A stretch of 64,000 bases of DNA from Niastella soli. Lineage in GTDB: Bacteria > Bacteroidota > Bacteroidia > Chitinophagales > Chitinophagaceae. A program made the position numbers and the translations under genes. Shown here piece after piece: positions 8,839-17,438 of this stretch (positions within the stretch are counted from its first letter, which is position 1; every line of letters starts with the position of its first letter). Under the pieces are notes generated by a model. The model saw nothing but the letters and a program-made list of their open reading frames with translations. It did no database searches and was not told where the DNA came from. The stretch covers positions 460,518 to 524,517 of the forward strand of contig NZ_JAGHKO010000011.1 in assembly GCF_017742245.1 (NCBI RefSeq). The letters are read 5' to 3'.

Positions 8839-8969
8839 CCCAAACAATAGGCGGCTTTCTCTATAACCAGTGAAGACACATCTGGACCATTATAGACGTA
8901 AATGGGGAAACATGATCCATTGTAGGACCGTATAGACATGCCTGTTATCTAGGTACCAATAAATGTGTT

Positions 8970-9009
8970 TACCTTTGTAGTGTATGCGCGTTTACAGCTC
9001 TTTGACATA
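8970..9009 (+). promoter_or_regulatory. Orphan promoter plus boxA-like leader
   Basis: TACCTTTG (8970-8977) is an exact Bacteroidota -7 element. Nineteen bases downstream lies AGCTCTTTGACATA (8996-9009), close to the boxA antitermination signal known from rRNA leaders (core GCTCTTTAACA in Escherichia coli). No gene on this strand follows before the helicase gene that reads the other way. No clear -33 element. Confidence 0.35.
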
Positions 9010-9039
9010 GGGGAATAGTTGATCAGGGAGACAGTTTTT

Positions 9040-9135
9040 AAGTTTGTTAGTTTTTAAGTTCGTAAGATCTTAGATTCCTACTGTTGACAAGGCTCTGGCC
9101 GAAGGCCTAAAAAGAACCCAAGAACTAACAAACTT
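9040..9135 (-). terminator. Long-armed inverted repeat after the helicase gene
   Basis: AAGTTTGTTAGTT (9040-9052) and AACTAACAAACTT (9123-9135) are perfect 13-bp arms 70 bases apart, the right arm lying 4 bases past the helicase stop. It may help end the helicase transcript, but the loop is long and there is no T-run at the base; the arms also belong to the AGTT repeat family. Confidence 0.35.
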
Positions 9136-9139
9136 TGTA

Positions 9140-11041
9140 TTAATCTGCAAACTCCCACGCACTTTGATAAGCATTGCGGTCCTGCGCCCAACTGATGAAA
9201 TTGGAGTAGAAATCGAATTGCGACAGGGTAGCGCTGTCACCTATCACCACCAGTTTTTTACGTGCGCGTGTCATGGCCACATTCATGCGGCGGATATCGC
9301 TTAAGAAACCGATCTTATTATCAGGGTTGCTGCGCGTCATGCTGATGTAAACAATATCGCGTTCCTGACCCTGAAAGCTGTCGATGGTATTGATAGCGAT
9401 CTTATGCGTGTAAGCCTTTAACGCAGGCGCGCTTAAGAATTGTTCTCTCAATGTATCTATCTGCTGTTTGTAAGGCGAGATGATGGCGATGCTGGGGAAG
9501 TTCTCGGGTTTATAATGACCATCCAGCGATGACACCAATTGAGTAAGATGCCTGAATAAAAAGGCCGCTTCCTCGGGGTTGTACGTGCTGGTTTGTTCGG
9601 TCTTTTCATCAAATCCGCAACCGGCGGTATCAACAAATACCAGCGGGTTGTCGTTGTTGAACAATACATGCCGGGCAACGGATGCATGCGCTTTTAACCG
9701 GTCGTCATAAAAGGTAGAAGAAGAATAACCCATGATCATTTCGTGCATGCGGTATTGCTCTTCCAGCAGCACTACTGATTCGGGATGTAATGCCACGCAT
9801 TTTTCCAGCAAAGTAGTGGCCAGTCCGTTCCTGGCCGCTTCTGCACTTTTTACAGTGGGCGGTAACTGGCAATGGTCGCCAGCCAGCACAATTTTTTGTG
9901 CTTTCAGAATGGGGATCCAGCAGGCAGGTTCCAGGGCTTGTCCGGCCTCGTCTATTACCACCGTATTGAACTTTTGGTTACGCACGGTATAATGATTGGC
10001 GCCCACCAGCGTAGCGGTGATCACCTGTGATTTGGCTACCAGGTCTTTAATGATGTATTGTTCAGAATTATCAACCTCTTTCATAATGTTGCGCGCTTCG
10101 GCAAACAGGGCTTTGCGCTGATCACGTTCGGCCTTACCGAAGTGGCGTTTGTACTTGTGCGCCATATCCATGAAAGCCGATGCCTGTTTTTTGAGGCGTT
10201 TTATTTCCTTCATGTGGCTGTGTTCCGCCATCTTGTAATCGAGGGTAAGTGATAACAGGCGTTCTGATACCCGTGCGGGGTTACCCACCCGTAATACGTT
10301 CAGTCCTTCGTCACTTAATTTTTCGCTGAGCAGGTCAACGGCTGTATTGCTTGGCGCCACCACCAGTATTTGCTGGTTATCCCTTTTTGCCATGGCCTTG
10401 ATGGCCTGTACCAGGGTAGTGGTCTTACCGGTTCCCGGCGGGCCATGCACAATAGCCAGGTCGTTGGCCTGGAGTATTTTATTTACTGCGGCCTGCTGGG
10501 AAGCATTCAGGGTGGATACCGGCAAGGGGGCGCTGTTTTCAAACGTAGGCGCTTTATTGCCGGTAAGTATTTGTATCAACCGGCCTTCCGCTGGTTTTTC
10601 CGCCAGGGAAGCCGCCAGTTTACAGGCGTTCTGCATTTCATCGTAGCTGTTCTCATCAAACAGCAGGTCTATACCCAGTTTGCCATCGCTGGCCCAGTCG
10701 GGCAACTCATCGGTGCGCAGGGTGATCTTGAGGCGGTTGCCATTTACAAAGGAAATGGTGCCTTCCACCTTATTGTTCTCAGCGTCGTGGTTCGAGAACA
10801 AAACGGCAGGCATGCCAAAACGTAACTGATGAATAACATCCTGATGTGTAGTGCGTTCTACTTCAACGGTCAGGTAATCACCCCGGCTCATTTCCTGATC
10901 ACGGATGGCGATGGGGTACCAGGTCAGGCCATTGGCCCTGCGTTGATTTACAGATGTAGTTTGAGTAAGTTTAAGATATAATTGCCGGTCTTCTTCACGC
11001 TCGGTCTTCAACAAATCCAGCAGCCTTTTGAAATAATCCAT
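9140..11041 (-). CDS. AAA-domain SF1 DNA/RNA helicase (IGHMBP2/Upf1-like)
   Basis: A 633-residue superfamily 1B helicase. An N-terminal OB-like beta domain (about residues 30-150) precedes two RecA domains. Motif I is HGPPGTGKTTTL (about residue 200), motif Ia VVAPSNTAVDLL, motif II VVIDEAGQALEPAC (DEAG, residue about 360), motif III VLAGDHCQLPPTV, motif V TIDSFQGQERDIVYIS and motif VI RMNVAMTRARKKLVVIGD. The DNA2/Upf1-like insertion is present. Such proteins unwind DNA or RNA using ATP in repair or RNA turnover; the bacterial role is not defined. Start taken at 11041 (MDYFKRLLDLL): a TACCTTTG element lies 4 bases upstream, giving a leaderless mRNA, and the extension to 11089 is not family-like. 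Confidence 0.94.
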   Translation of the reverse strand: MDYFKRLLDLLKTEREEDRQLYLKLTQTTSVNQRRANGLTWYPIAIRDQEMSRGDYLTVEVERTTHQDVIHQLRFGMPAVLFSNHDAENNKVEGTISFVNGNRLKITLRTDELPDWASDGKLGIDLLFDENSYDEMQNACKLAASLAEKPAEGRLIQILTGNKAPTFENSAPLPVSTLNASQQAAVNKILQANDLAIVHGPPGTGKTTTLVQAIKAMAKRDNQQILVVAPSNTAVDLLSEKLSDEGLNVLRVGNPARVSERLLSLTLDYKMAEHSHMKEIKRLKKQASAFMDMAHKYKRHFGKAERDQRKALFAEARNIMKEVDNSEQYIIKDLVAKSQVITATLVGANHYTVRNQKFNTVVIDEAGQALEPACWIPILKAQKIVLAGDHCQLPPTVKSAEAARNGLATTLLEKCVALHPESVVLLEEQYRMHEMIMGYSSSTFYDDRLKAHASVARHVLFNNDNPLVFVDTAGCGFDEKTEQTSTYNPEEAAFLFRHLTQLVSSLDGHYKPENFPSIAIISPYKQQIDTLREQFLSAPALKAYTHKIAINTIDSFQGQERDIVYISMTRSNPDNKIGFLSDIRRMNVAMTRARKKLVVIGDSATLSQFDFYSNFISWAQDRNAYQSAWEFAD

Positions 11042-11045
11042 CCGG

Positions 11046-11078
11046 CAAAGGTAACAAATGACAGGTACACCAGGGCAA
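11046..11078 (-). promoter_or_regulatory. Promoter of the helicase gene, leaderless
   Basis: Minus-strand TACCTTTG (11046-11053) is an exact -7 consensus, followed by CCGG and the ATG. A TTG lies 22 bases upstream (11076-11078). This fixes the start codon and predicts an mRNA with almost no 5' leader. Confidence 0.6.
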
Positions 11079-11265
11079 GCCCTTCCCATTGAAAAAGCAG
11101 TAGAACCACCCTAAATAACTGATTTTTGATAAGTTAACAGTAATTTGGTTGGGGTGTAAACATTTAATATTTAACTTTACTTTCCATTTTTGCATTACCT
11201 CCCTCACAATCAGAAAGCGACACCCTTGCTTTGGTATAGATTATTTATTCTTGAAGTATAGAAAA

Positions 11266-11712
11266 ATGCTAGATGTATCAACTGAGATTATTATCAATCT
11301 CCCGAAAGAAAAAGTAGCCGAATTTGCTTCAGATCCAGCCAATGCGCCCAGTTGGTGTGCGCATATAAAATCTGTGGAATGGAATAATGAAGCGCCCTTA
11401 CGGGCAGGTGCTAAGCTTGTTGTCAATGAAAAGCTCATGCGCCGGCGCCAGCAACTTGTATATGAGGTGTTGGAAATTATTCCCGGGCAAAAAATGATCA
11501 TGCAAACCAGCAGCAATGGTATGCATATGGAAACCACGGTGGGCTGGCAGGCGATCAATGAAAATACCACGTGTATGACCCTGCGGAACCGGGGTATTCC
11601 CGCTGCATTTGCGCCTTTTCTGAAACTGGCTATTCGGAATGTCAATCGACGGAATCTAAAACAGCTAAAAAAGATGCTGGAACTCAGCTATCGCCGCCTG
11701 GTAGTATTGTAA
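11266..11712 (+). CDS. SRPBCC family protein
   Basis: A 148-residue protein with the START/Bet v 1-like (SRPBCC) pattern: STEIIINLPKEKVAEFASDP at the N terminus, a conserved Trp-containing strand (PSWCAHIKSVEW), alternating beta strands in the middle and a long C-terminal helix (residues 115-145). Family members bind hydrophobic ligands in a helix-grip cavity or act as polyketide-cyclase-like proteins; no ligand can be predicted. The ATG at 11266 is chosen because the domain starts at once; the upstream in-frame extension is AT-rich and not domain-like. Monocistronic, divergent from the helicase gene. Confidence 0.82.
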   Translation: MLDVSTEIIINLPKEKVAEFASDPANAPSWCAHIKSVEWNNEAPLRAGAKLVVNEKLMRRRQQLVYEVLEIIPGQKMIMQTSSNGMHMETTVGWQAINENTTCMTLRNRGIPAAFAPFLKLAIRNVNRRNLKQLKKMLELSYRRLVVL

Positions 11713-11784
11713 AATAGTTATTTTTTTCACATACTGGCGTTTACGAAAGGAAGGTATTATTTTAGTAAGACCAAACTTTGATCT

Positions 11785-12204
11785 ATGAAAAGCAATACCA
11801 GCCAGAAGTTCCTTAAGTATGTATACAGTAACTATACGGGCAATTTTATAGGCTTTGCCATTGGTATGGCCTCTACCCGCCTTGTAGCTCATTTCTTTAC
11901 TACCCGCAGCATTAAAAATTTATGGGGGCTGACCGCCAAAAAAACGGTGGTAGACAAACAGACCTTTAGCTTTATGGAATGGATGATCTCCATTGTCATT
12001 GGCTTTCTGGTGTTTGAGATCATCTCCAAATGGGTTCAAAAGAAAATGAATCCCTTGTTGCAAAAGTACAAAGGCTACCTGCCTGCAGACTGGGTTGTTG
12101 ATGAAAATGCCCCGCCTGCAGCCCCTGCTGAACATGCGGTTCCGGTAGTAGCCCAAACAGTATCGGAAAAAGCAGGTAATGCTTCCAGTGAAAATGCTGG
12201 TTAA
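11785..12204 (+). CDS. Small membrane protein, unknown function
   Basis: A 139-residue protein I do not recognise. It has two hydrophobic segments (NFIGFAIGMASTRLVAHFF at about 20-38 and WMISIVIGFLVFEIIS at about 66-81), a basic amphipathic stretch (KWVQKKMNPLLQKYKGYLP), and an Ala/Pro-rich C-terminal tail (PPAAPAEHAVP onward) likely to be disordered. It is probably an inner-membrane protein. It stands alone, 72 bases after the SRPBCC gene on the same strand, so the two may be cotranscribed; a strong terminator follows 28 bases after the stop. Confidence 0.7.
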   Translation: MKSNTSQKFLKYVYSNYTGNFIGFAIGMASTRLVAHFFTTRSIKNLWGLTAKKTVVDKQTFSFMEWMISIVIGFLVFEIISKWVQKKMNPLLQKYKGYLPADWVVDENAPPAAPAEHAVPVVAQTVSEKAGNASSENAG

Positions 12205-12232
12205 CGATCATTATCTATAAGGTTATATAAAC

Positions 12233-12264
12233 AAACAACCCCTGCCGGCAAGCAGGGGTTGTTT
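12233..12264 (+). terminator. Rho-independent terminator
   Basis: Perfect 13-bp arms AAACAACCCCTGC and GCAGGGGTTGTTT around a 6-base loop, then ATTT. Ends the 11785-12204 transcript. Confidence 0.85.
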
Positions 12265-12673
12265 ATTTGGTTGCTAAAGGCGTTTGTTCCTCTTTGATAC
12301 CTCGATGGTATCTCATTGCCTCCTCGGCGCACGACAACGCCCAGTCCGCATTTCCTGGCTTTATAAAAGCCTTTTGCGGACGCCATGCATCTGTTACAAT
12401 GGCATTTGATCAGGGTGAGAATGGAGGGAAAGTATGGCGGGACCATGATGAGAATAGCCTTGAAAAGGATTCAAGGAGGAGCCATAAGCATATCAAAGAG
12501 AAGTTATATCGCTATAAGGTCGCTGAAAGGTCGCTATAAGCCTGCGTGGAATTGGCCATGTAGAAAGAAATCTTCAGCACCGGTTGCAGCAATGAAAAGT
12601 AGCTGGCGCATTACAGTAATATAATGAAATTTGAGGAGACTGACAAGTTGATTGCAGGCCGGAATGTTCTCTT
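12265..12673. other. Gene-free, purine-rich on + strand
   Basis: No convincing gene. Two overlapping frames here (about 79 and 90 codons) have no family resemblance. The stretch 12415-12545 is notably purine-rich and holds two AGGTCGCT copies 13 bases apart. It may be the relic of a lost gene or a non-coding repeat. Confidence 0.4.
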
Positions 12674-13438
12674 CTATTCTGCGATAATGGTCTTAACCCC
12701 TTTTTCCTCTAGTTGTTTGATCACTTCAACAGGCGCGTCTGTGTCGGTAATAATATAATCAACCTGTTCGAGCCCGCAGATGCGGCCAATACCGCGACGG
12801 CCAAATTTGGAGCTATCGGCCATCACCACTACCTGCTGCGCCACCTGGATCATTTTTTTATCAAGACTGGCTTCTGCCAGGTTGGTAATGCTTAAACCAA
12901 ATTCCGGTTCAATGCCATCGACCCCCATAAATAATAATCCGCAGGAAATGTCTTCAAGCAAGCGCTCGCCAAAGGCGCCGGCAGCAGATGCCGAACTATG
13001 ATGGATCAATCCGCCAATTTGCAGAATATCTACATTGGGCCGGTTGCACAATTCCAATGCCACCCGCAGGGCAGGGGTGATCACCGTTATATGTTTGGTC
13101 GGGTACAATGATTCCGCCAGCTCAAATACCGTGGTGCCCGAACCTATAATAATACTGTCGTTCTGGCCTAACAGGGTAAGCGCCGCTTTAGCGATCTTCT
13201 TTTTTTGTTCGGCATTCATGAACTCCTTCTCATTGATGGGACGTTCAACTGCGTAAGGATTATTAATGGAGCCACCGCCCTTTGTTCTGAACAACAGATT
13301 CTTTTCTTCCAGCAATTTCAGGTCTTTACGAATGGTAACGCCTGAAACCTGCAGTTCTTCACTGAGTTCCTGAATATCAACCCTTCCCTGTTCCTGTAAT
13401 TTCTGAATAATGAGCTGGTGTCTGTCTGTGATAGTCAT
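12674..13438 (-). CDS. DeoR/GlpR family transcriptional regulator
   Basis: A 254-residue DeoR-type regulator. The N-terminal winged helix (residues 5-58) carries RVDIQELSEELQVSGVTIRK, the family signature for DNA binding, and residues 75-235 form the sugar-phosphate-binding DeoRC domain, with ALTLLGQNDSIIIGSGTTVFELAE and GIEPEFGLSITNLAEA. Such repressors respond to phosphorylated sugars or polyols. It is divergent from the DUF6528-like gene and sits at the edge of the kinase/dehydrogenase locus at 13.8-22.2 kb, so it is the best candidate regulator of that locus. Usual family length; start fits the family N terminus. Confidence 0.93.
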   Translation of the reverse strand: MTITDRHQLIIQKLQEQGRVDIQELSEELQVSGVTIRKDLKLLEEKNLLFRTKGGGSINNPYAVERPINEKEFMNAEQKKKIAKAALTLLGQNDSIIIGSGTTVFELAESLYPTKHITVITPALRVALELCNRPNVDILQIGGLIHHSSASAAGAFGERLLEDISCGLLFMGVDGIEPEFGLSITNLAEASLDKKMIQVAQQVVVMADSSKFGRRGIGRICGLEQVDYIITDTDAPVEVIKQLEEKGVKTIIAE

Positions 13439-13770
13439 CTGACTGTGATTTTTGGGATTATCCCGGTCAAATCTCCTTCTTTTTCTGTAAAAAGGTTACA
13501 TATCCTTAAATTTTTTAAATAAGGATAATATTAGTCATTCGATTGCGTAACAAAACTACTGTAATAAGGCTTTAAAAATGTTTATTAGTGTTTAATTTTG
13601 TTTAATTTGCTGTCAGGAATAAATGCTTTAAGCCAAGAATTGGGAATTATAGCTGGCCATTTCATGCCTGGTCTAGTACTTTTTGGCTGGAAAGGTTGTC
13701 AATTGTTAACAATCGTGGGTTGGTTTTATAGAAATTAAAAGAAAATTTAAAGCGATTGTCAATTAAGCTT
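13439..13770. promoter_or_regulatory. Divergent regulatory region with inverted repeats
   Basis: The 330-bp region between the DeoR and DUF6528-like genes is AT-rich. It holds GGGATTATCCC (13454-13464), the 8-bp-armed palindrome TATCCTTA...TAAGGATA (13501-13527) and TTGTTAACAA (about 13705-13714). Any of these could be a DeoR operator; no exact promoter hexamers were found. Confidence 0.4.
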
Positions 13771-14772
13771 ATGAAAACTATTCTTACTAAAACAATGGTG
13801 GTAGCCGGTCTGATTGCCGTATCTATTATTCAATGCACAAAATCCTCTTCAGGCAACACACCTGATAATGGCAGCGATTCTACCGGCACAGGTACCCAAA
13901 AGGAAGTAAGGCAGATCGTTTTTGCCGATCAATCGGTTAACCGGGTGGTGATTGCAGATGTTGACACTAAAAATGTAGTGTGGGAATGGGACCCGGCTCA
14001 GTCGAATGTAGCTGCCAGTGATGTGAAATGGTTTGTGAACATGTCTGACGCCAAACCGGTATATAATAATAAATACATCCTGGCCAATGCTTCTGCCGGT
14101 GGAGTGGCCCTGGTACGTATAGCCGACAAGAAAACAGTTTTTTATGCTTATGGCGGAAATGGTAATGTGCATTCGACAGAACTGCTGCCCGACGGCAACC
14201 TGGTGATCGCCGCCAGTACCGGCAATTACCTGATGTTGTTGCACACCGATACGTCGGTCTTTCCCTACAACGGGTATACCAAAAAGATCACAGTGCCTGA
14301 TGCGCATAATGTAGTATGGGATAAAAAGAGACAGGAGCTCTGGACTGCTTCCAAAAACAAGCTGTACGGCTTTACCTATAATTTCAATTGTGCAGCGCCC
14401 GATCTTACGCTGAAAGATAGCCTCACCCTGCCTGCCAGTGGTTGTCATGATCTGTTTGCCGTGTACGGAAAGGATTCATTATGGTTATCTACCAGCAGTA
14501 AAGTATGGGCGATCAATCTGCAGACCAAAGCTGTGACGGAACAATGTGCCCTGGCGCGTATAAAAAGTGTTTCATCAGGACCCGATGAAAACTATCCTGT
14601 GATCCTCATGCAATCCATCGATACTGATCAGCAGTGGTACAATGATAAAGTGATTGATGGTAAAGGGAATACTGTGTTGCAATTAACGGGGTTGAAAGCG
14701 TATAAAGGAAGGTGGATGCTCGTTAGTTCTTTTAGTTACGATGGGAGTGGTGAAGTGAAGGTGTGTAGGTAG
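13771..14772 (+). CDS. DUF6528-like beta-propeller lipoprotein
   Basis: A 333-residue predicted lipoprotein: signal sequence then lipobox ending at Cys in SIIQCTKSSS, followed by a Ser/Gly/Thr-rich linker. The mature part begins with IVFADQSVNRVVIADVD and NVVWEWDP, which resembles the DUF6528 family as I recall it, and has repeating strands with Trp/Asp that suggest a beta propeller (GNVHSTELLPDGNLVIAAS, AHNVVWDKKRQELW). Function is not known; such proteins often lie near carbohydrate genes. Start is the ATG at 13771, with the upstream TTG in frame rejected. It may be the first gene of the locus, but the repeat-filled gap of 340 bases separates it from the permease. Confidence 0.7.
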   Translation: MKTILTKTMVVAGLIAVSIIQCTKSSSGNTPDNGSDSTGTGTQKEVRQIVFADQSVNRVVIADVDTKNVVWEWDPAQSNVAASDVKWFVNMSDAKPVYNNKYILANASAGGVALVRIADKKTVFYAYGGNGNVHSTELLPDGNLVIAASTGNYLMLLHTDTSVFPYNGYTKKITVPDAHNVVWDKKRQELWTASKNKLYGFTYNFNCAAPDLTLKDSLTLPASGCHDLFAVYGKDSLWLSTSSKVWAINLQTKAVTEQCALARIKSVSSGPDENYPVILMQSIDTDQQWYNDKVIDGKGNTVLQLTGLKAYKGRWMLVSSFSYDGSGEVKVCR

Positions 14773-14773
14773 G

Positions 14774-14945
14774 GTTGATAGGTTAACGGGTTGACAAGGA
14801 ATGCCAGTTGAAAGTTGAAAGTTGAAAGTTAAAGGTTGAAAGTTTAAAGTTGAATGTAAAAGGCCCGCTGGCGAGTATGAGTTTTTCACGATTGCCGCGA
14901 TGTGGGTTTGCCGTTTCACGTTTCACTTTTGACGTTTGACGTTTG
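14774..14945. repeat. Mixed short repeats (GGTTAACG, GTTGAAA, TTTGACG)
   Basis: Starting 2 bases after the stop codon: GGTTGATAGGTTAACGGG units, then six or seven GTTGAAA-type heptamers (14811-14857), then TTTCACG/TTTGACG units near 14908-14945. Confidence 0.75.
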
Positions 14946-14974
14946 AATGAAGCGAGTATAGCTATTAGTCGGAA

Positions 14975-15072
<98 letters not shown>

Positions 15073-15113
15073 CCCCAGGCTACTGTATCCAAAAACGATT
15101 CTCAATAAGCCAT

Positions 15114-16403
15114 ATGTTACAAAAAAACAACAACACACTCGCCGACAAAACCGGCATTCCCATGTCCCTGCTATGGGGCTATGTAGGTATACTTATATTC
15201 ATGATGGGCGATGGTATGGAAACGGGCTGGTTAAGTCCGTACCTGAAAACGCAAGGCATGACCATTGAACAAAACGCCTCTTTATTTACTGCCTATGGCA
15301 TTACGGTAGCCATTTCCGCCTGGTTTTCCGGGGTGCTGGCAGAAGGTTTTGGTCCTAAAAAGACCATGCTGGCCGGACTGCTATTATACCTGGCAGGTAC
15401 TGCCGGTTTTGTGGGGTATGGGCTGGCGCACCTGAACTTCCCTGTTATGATCATCACCTATGCCTTGCGTGGATTTGGATATCCCTTATTCGCGTATTCA
15501 TTTATGGTATGGATTGCCTATCAAAGCCCGAAGGAAAAGCTGGGCCGCGCTGTAGGCTGGTTCTGGTTTGTATTCACGGGTGGATTGAATGTGCTGGGCG
15601 CCTTTTATAGCAGCTGGGCCATTGAAAGCCTTGGTTATATCAATACTTTATGGAGCTCGGTGTTCTGGGTGTTGATCGGTGCCTTCTTTGCGTTGCTGTT
15701 GAATAAAGCCGCTTTTAAAACCGGTTCAAATGCGAACGAGGCCGGGAGCAAGGCCCGCGAGTTGTTAAAAGGATTGACCATCGTACAGGCGGAGCCGAAA
15801 GTGTTGATCGGTGGTATTGTTCGCATTATTAACACTACGGCGCAATTTGCATTCCCGGTGTTCCTTCCTATGTACATGGAGAAACATGGTTTCGATACCA
15901 CTACCTGGTTACAGATCTGGGGCACCATTTTTACGAGCAATATCATCTTCAATCTGATCTTTGGTTTTGTGGGTGATCGCCTGGGCTGGCGTAATACCAT
16001 TATGTGGTTTGGTGGTGTTGGATGTGCTATTACTACGCTGTTGCTGTACTATGTGCCACAGGCCGCACCCGGTAATTTCACCATTGTGCTGGCTGCCGGT
16101 ATTTTATGGGGTGCTTGTCTGGCAGGTTATGTGCCGCTCTCTGCATTGGTGCCTTCTCTGGTGAAAAAAGACAAAGGTGCAGCCATCGCCATTCTGAACC
16201 TGGGAGCAGGTTTGCCGGTTTTTGTAGGACCCGCATTGGTGGGGTTGTTCTTTAGCGCAGTAGGAGAGGAAGGAATCATTTGGATACTGGCCATTTTATA
16301 TTTTATCAGCGCTGTATTAACAAAATTCATTACGCTGCCCGATAACGCCAAAACATTGAATCATGTAAAGGCAGATAATACAACATTAGAAGCTACTATA
16401 TAA
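15114..16403 (+). CDS. MFS transporter, polyol permease-like
   Basis: A 429-residue major facilitator with 12 predicted helices. The start GYVGILIFMMGDGMETGWLS followed by PYLKTQGMT strongly recalls the polyol permease subgroup that includes ribitol (RbtT), D-arabinitol (DalT) and CsbX transporters. The A-motif analogue is between helices 2 and 3 (GVLAEGFGPKKTML). It should import a polyol or related small sugar alcohol by proton symport. The ATG at 15114 is preferred; a longer frame from 14943 would put a translated repeat ahead of helix 1. First gene of a tight run: 25 bases to the dehydrogenase, then 8 to the first kinase. Confidence 0.9.
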   Translation: MLQKNNNTLADKTGIPMSLLWGYVGILIFMMGDGMETGWLSPYLKTQGMTIEQNASLFTAYGITVAISAWFSGVLAEGFGPKKTMLAGLLLYLAGTAGFVGYGLAHLNFPVMIITYALRGFGYPLFAYSFMVWIAYQSPKEKLGRAVGWFWFVFTGGLNVLGAFYSSWAIESLGYINTLWSSVFWVLIGAFFALLLNKAAFKTGSNANEAGSKARELLKGLTIVQAEPKVLIGGIVRIINTTAQFAFPVFLPMYMEKHGFDTTTWLQIWGTIFTSNIIFNLIFGFVGDRLGWRNTIMWFGGVGCAITTLLLYYVPQAAPGNFTIVLAAGILWGACLAGYVPLSALVPSLVKKDKGAAIAILNLGAGLPVFVGPALVGLFFSAVGEEGIIWILAILYFISAVLTKFITLPDNAKTLNHVKADNTTLEATI

Positions 16404-16428
16404 CACACAGAAATAAAATCAAAGCATT

Positions 16429-17430
16429 ATGAAGATACTTGTGACGGCGCCGTATAATGATAACGGGTTAATAACATTGCAGGAACATTTTGGTGAGGTA
16501 ATTTACAGACCCTGGAAACCGAATGGCCGGGCATATTATGCCGATGAATTAACGACGTTGTTAACCGCAACCGGAGCCAATGCATTGATAACGGAACACG
16601 ATCATGTGACAGCTGATGTAATAAATGCGCATCCTCATTTGCAATTTATTGGTGTATGCCGGGGAACTCCTTCTAATGTAGCCATTGAAACAGCTACCAA
16701 ACATGGTATTCCTGTTTTTTATACGCCGGCGCGCAATGCACAGGCCGTGGCAGAGATGTTCATTGCCAATGTGATCACCTTTATGCGTAACACGCTGGCC
16801 GGGGTGGAATGGTTAAAAGGCCGCAACTGGGCAGCAGGAGCTCATACCTCCTATCTGCAGTTCAAGGGTACGGAGCTGGCTGGTAAAACAGTAGGGATGG
16901 TAGGGTTTGGCGCTATTGGTCAACTGATAGCTTCCATGCTGCAATGTTACCCCTGTCCGGTACAGTTTTATGACCCGTATGTTACTACTTATGATAAAGC
17001 ATATCGCGCTGTTTCTTTACAGGAAGTTTTTGCCACCAGCGATATTGTTTCCATTCACTTGCCGGTGACGGAGCAAACCAAAGGATTGATCGATTATTCA
17101 CTGTTATCGAAAATGAAGGCGAGTGCCATTTTTGTAAACACGGCACGCGCCGTGGTGGTACAACGGAACGATCTGTTGCGGGTGTTGGAAGAAGGGACTA
17201 TCCGTGGCGCTATCCTCGATGTGTTCGATCATGAACCGCCTGATGAAATTGATTATAAAATAATCGACCATCCCCATGTGCTTCCTACGCCGCATATTGC
17301 AGGCGCTACTTTTGAGGTGGAAGATCATCATGTAACTATATTAAATAAAACCCTGGTTGGCTGGTACATTGAAAATAAAAAGACCGGCGCCAGACTGGCC
17401 AATAAAGAATTACTCACTGTTCAGCTATAA
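16429..17430 (+). CDS. D-isomer 2-hydroxyacid dehydrogenase
   Basis: A 333-residue NAD-dependent dehydrogenase of the phosphoglycerate/2-hydroxyacid family. The NAD fold has VGMVGFGAIG (about residues 158-167). The catalytic triad is present: Arg in FVNTARAVVV, Glu in DVFDHEPPDE and His in PTPHIAGAT. The family reduces 2-oxoacids or oxidises 2-hydroxyacids, often phosphorylated; here, between a polyol permease and FGGY kinases, it may act on a polyol-derived acid or phosphate. Similar dehydrogenases occur beside FGGY kinases in other bacteria, so the pairing is probably functional. Substrate not assignable. Confidence 0.9.
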   Translation: MKILVTAPYNDNGLITLQEHFGEVIYRPWKPNGRAYYADELTTLLTATGANALITEHDHVTADVINAHPHLQFIGVCRGTPSNVAIETATKHGIPVFYTPARNAQAVAEMFIANVITFMRNTLAGVEWLKGRNWAAGAHTSYLQFKGTELAGKTVGMVGFGAIGQLIASMLQCYPCPVQFYDPYVTTYDKAYRAVSLQEVFATSDIVSIHLPVTEQTKGLIDYSLLSKMKASAIFVNTARAVVVQRNDLLRVLEEGTIRGAILDVFDHEPPDEIDYKIIDHPHVLPTPHIAGATFEVEDHHVTILNKTLVGWYIENKKTGARLANKELLTVQL

Positions 17431-17438
17431 TCTTTACC

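Noticed and set aside
8344-8939. Several short frames in the repeat and inverted-repeat region
   Set aside because: Composition follows the repeats and the hairpin; none has a domain, start context or conservation that I recognise.
12267-12624. Two overlapping frames of 79 and 90 codons
   Set aside because: Amino acid composition reflects purine-rich DNA, no recognisable family, immediately after a terminator.
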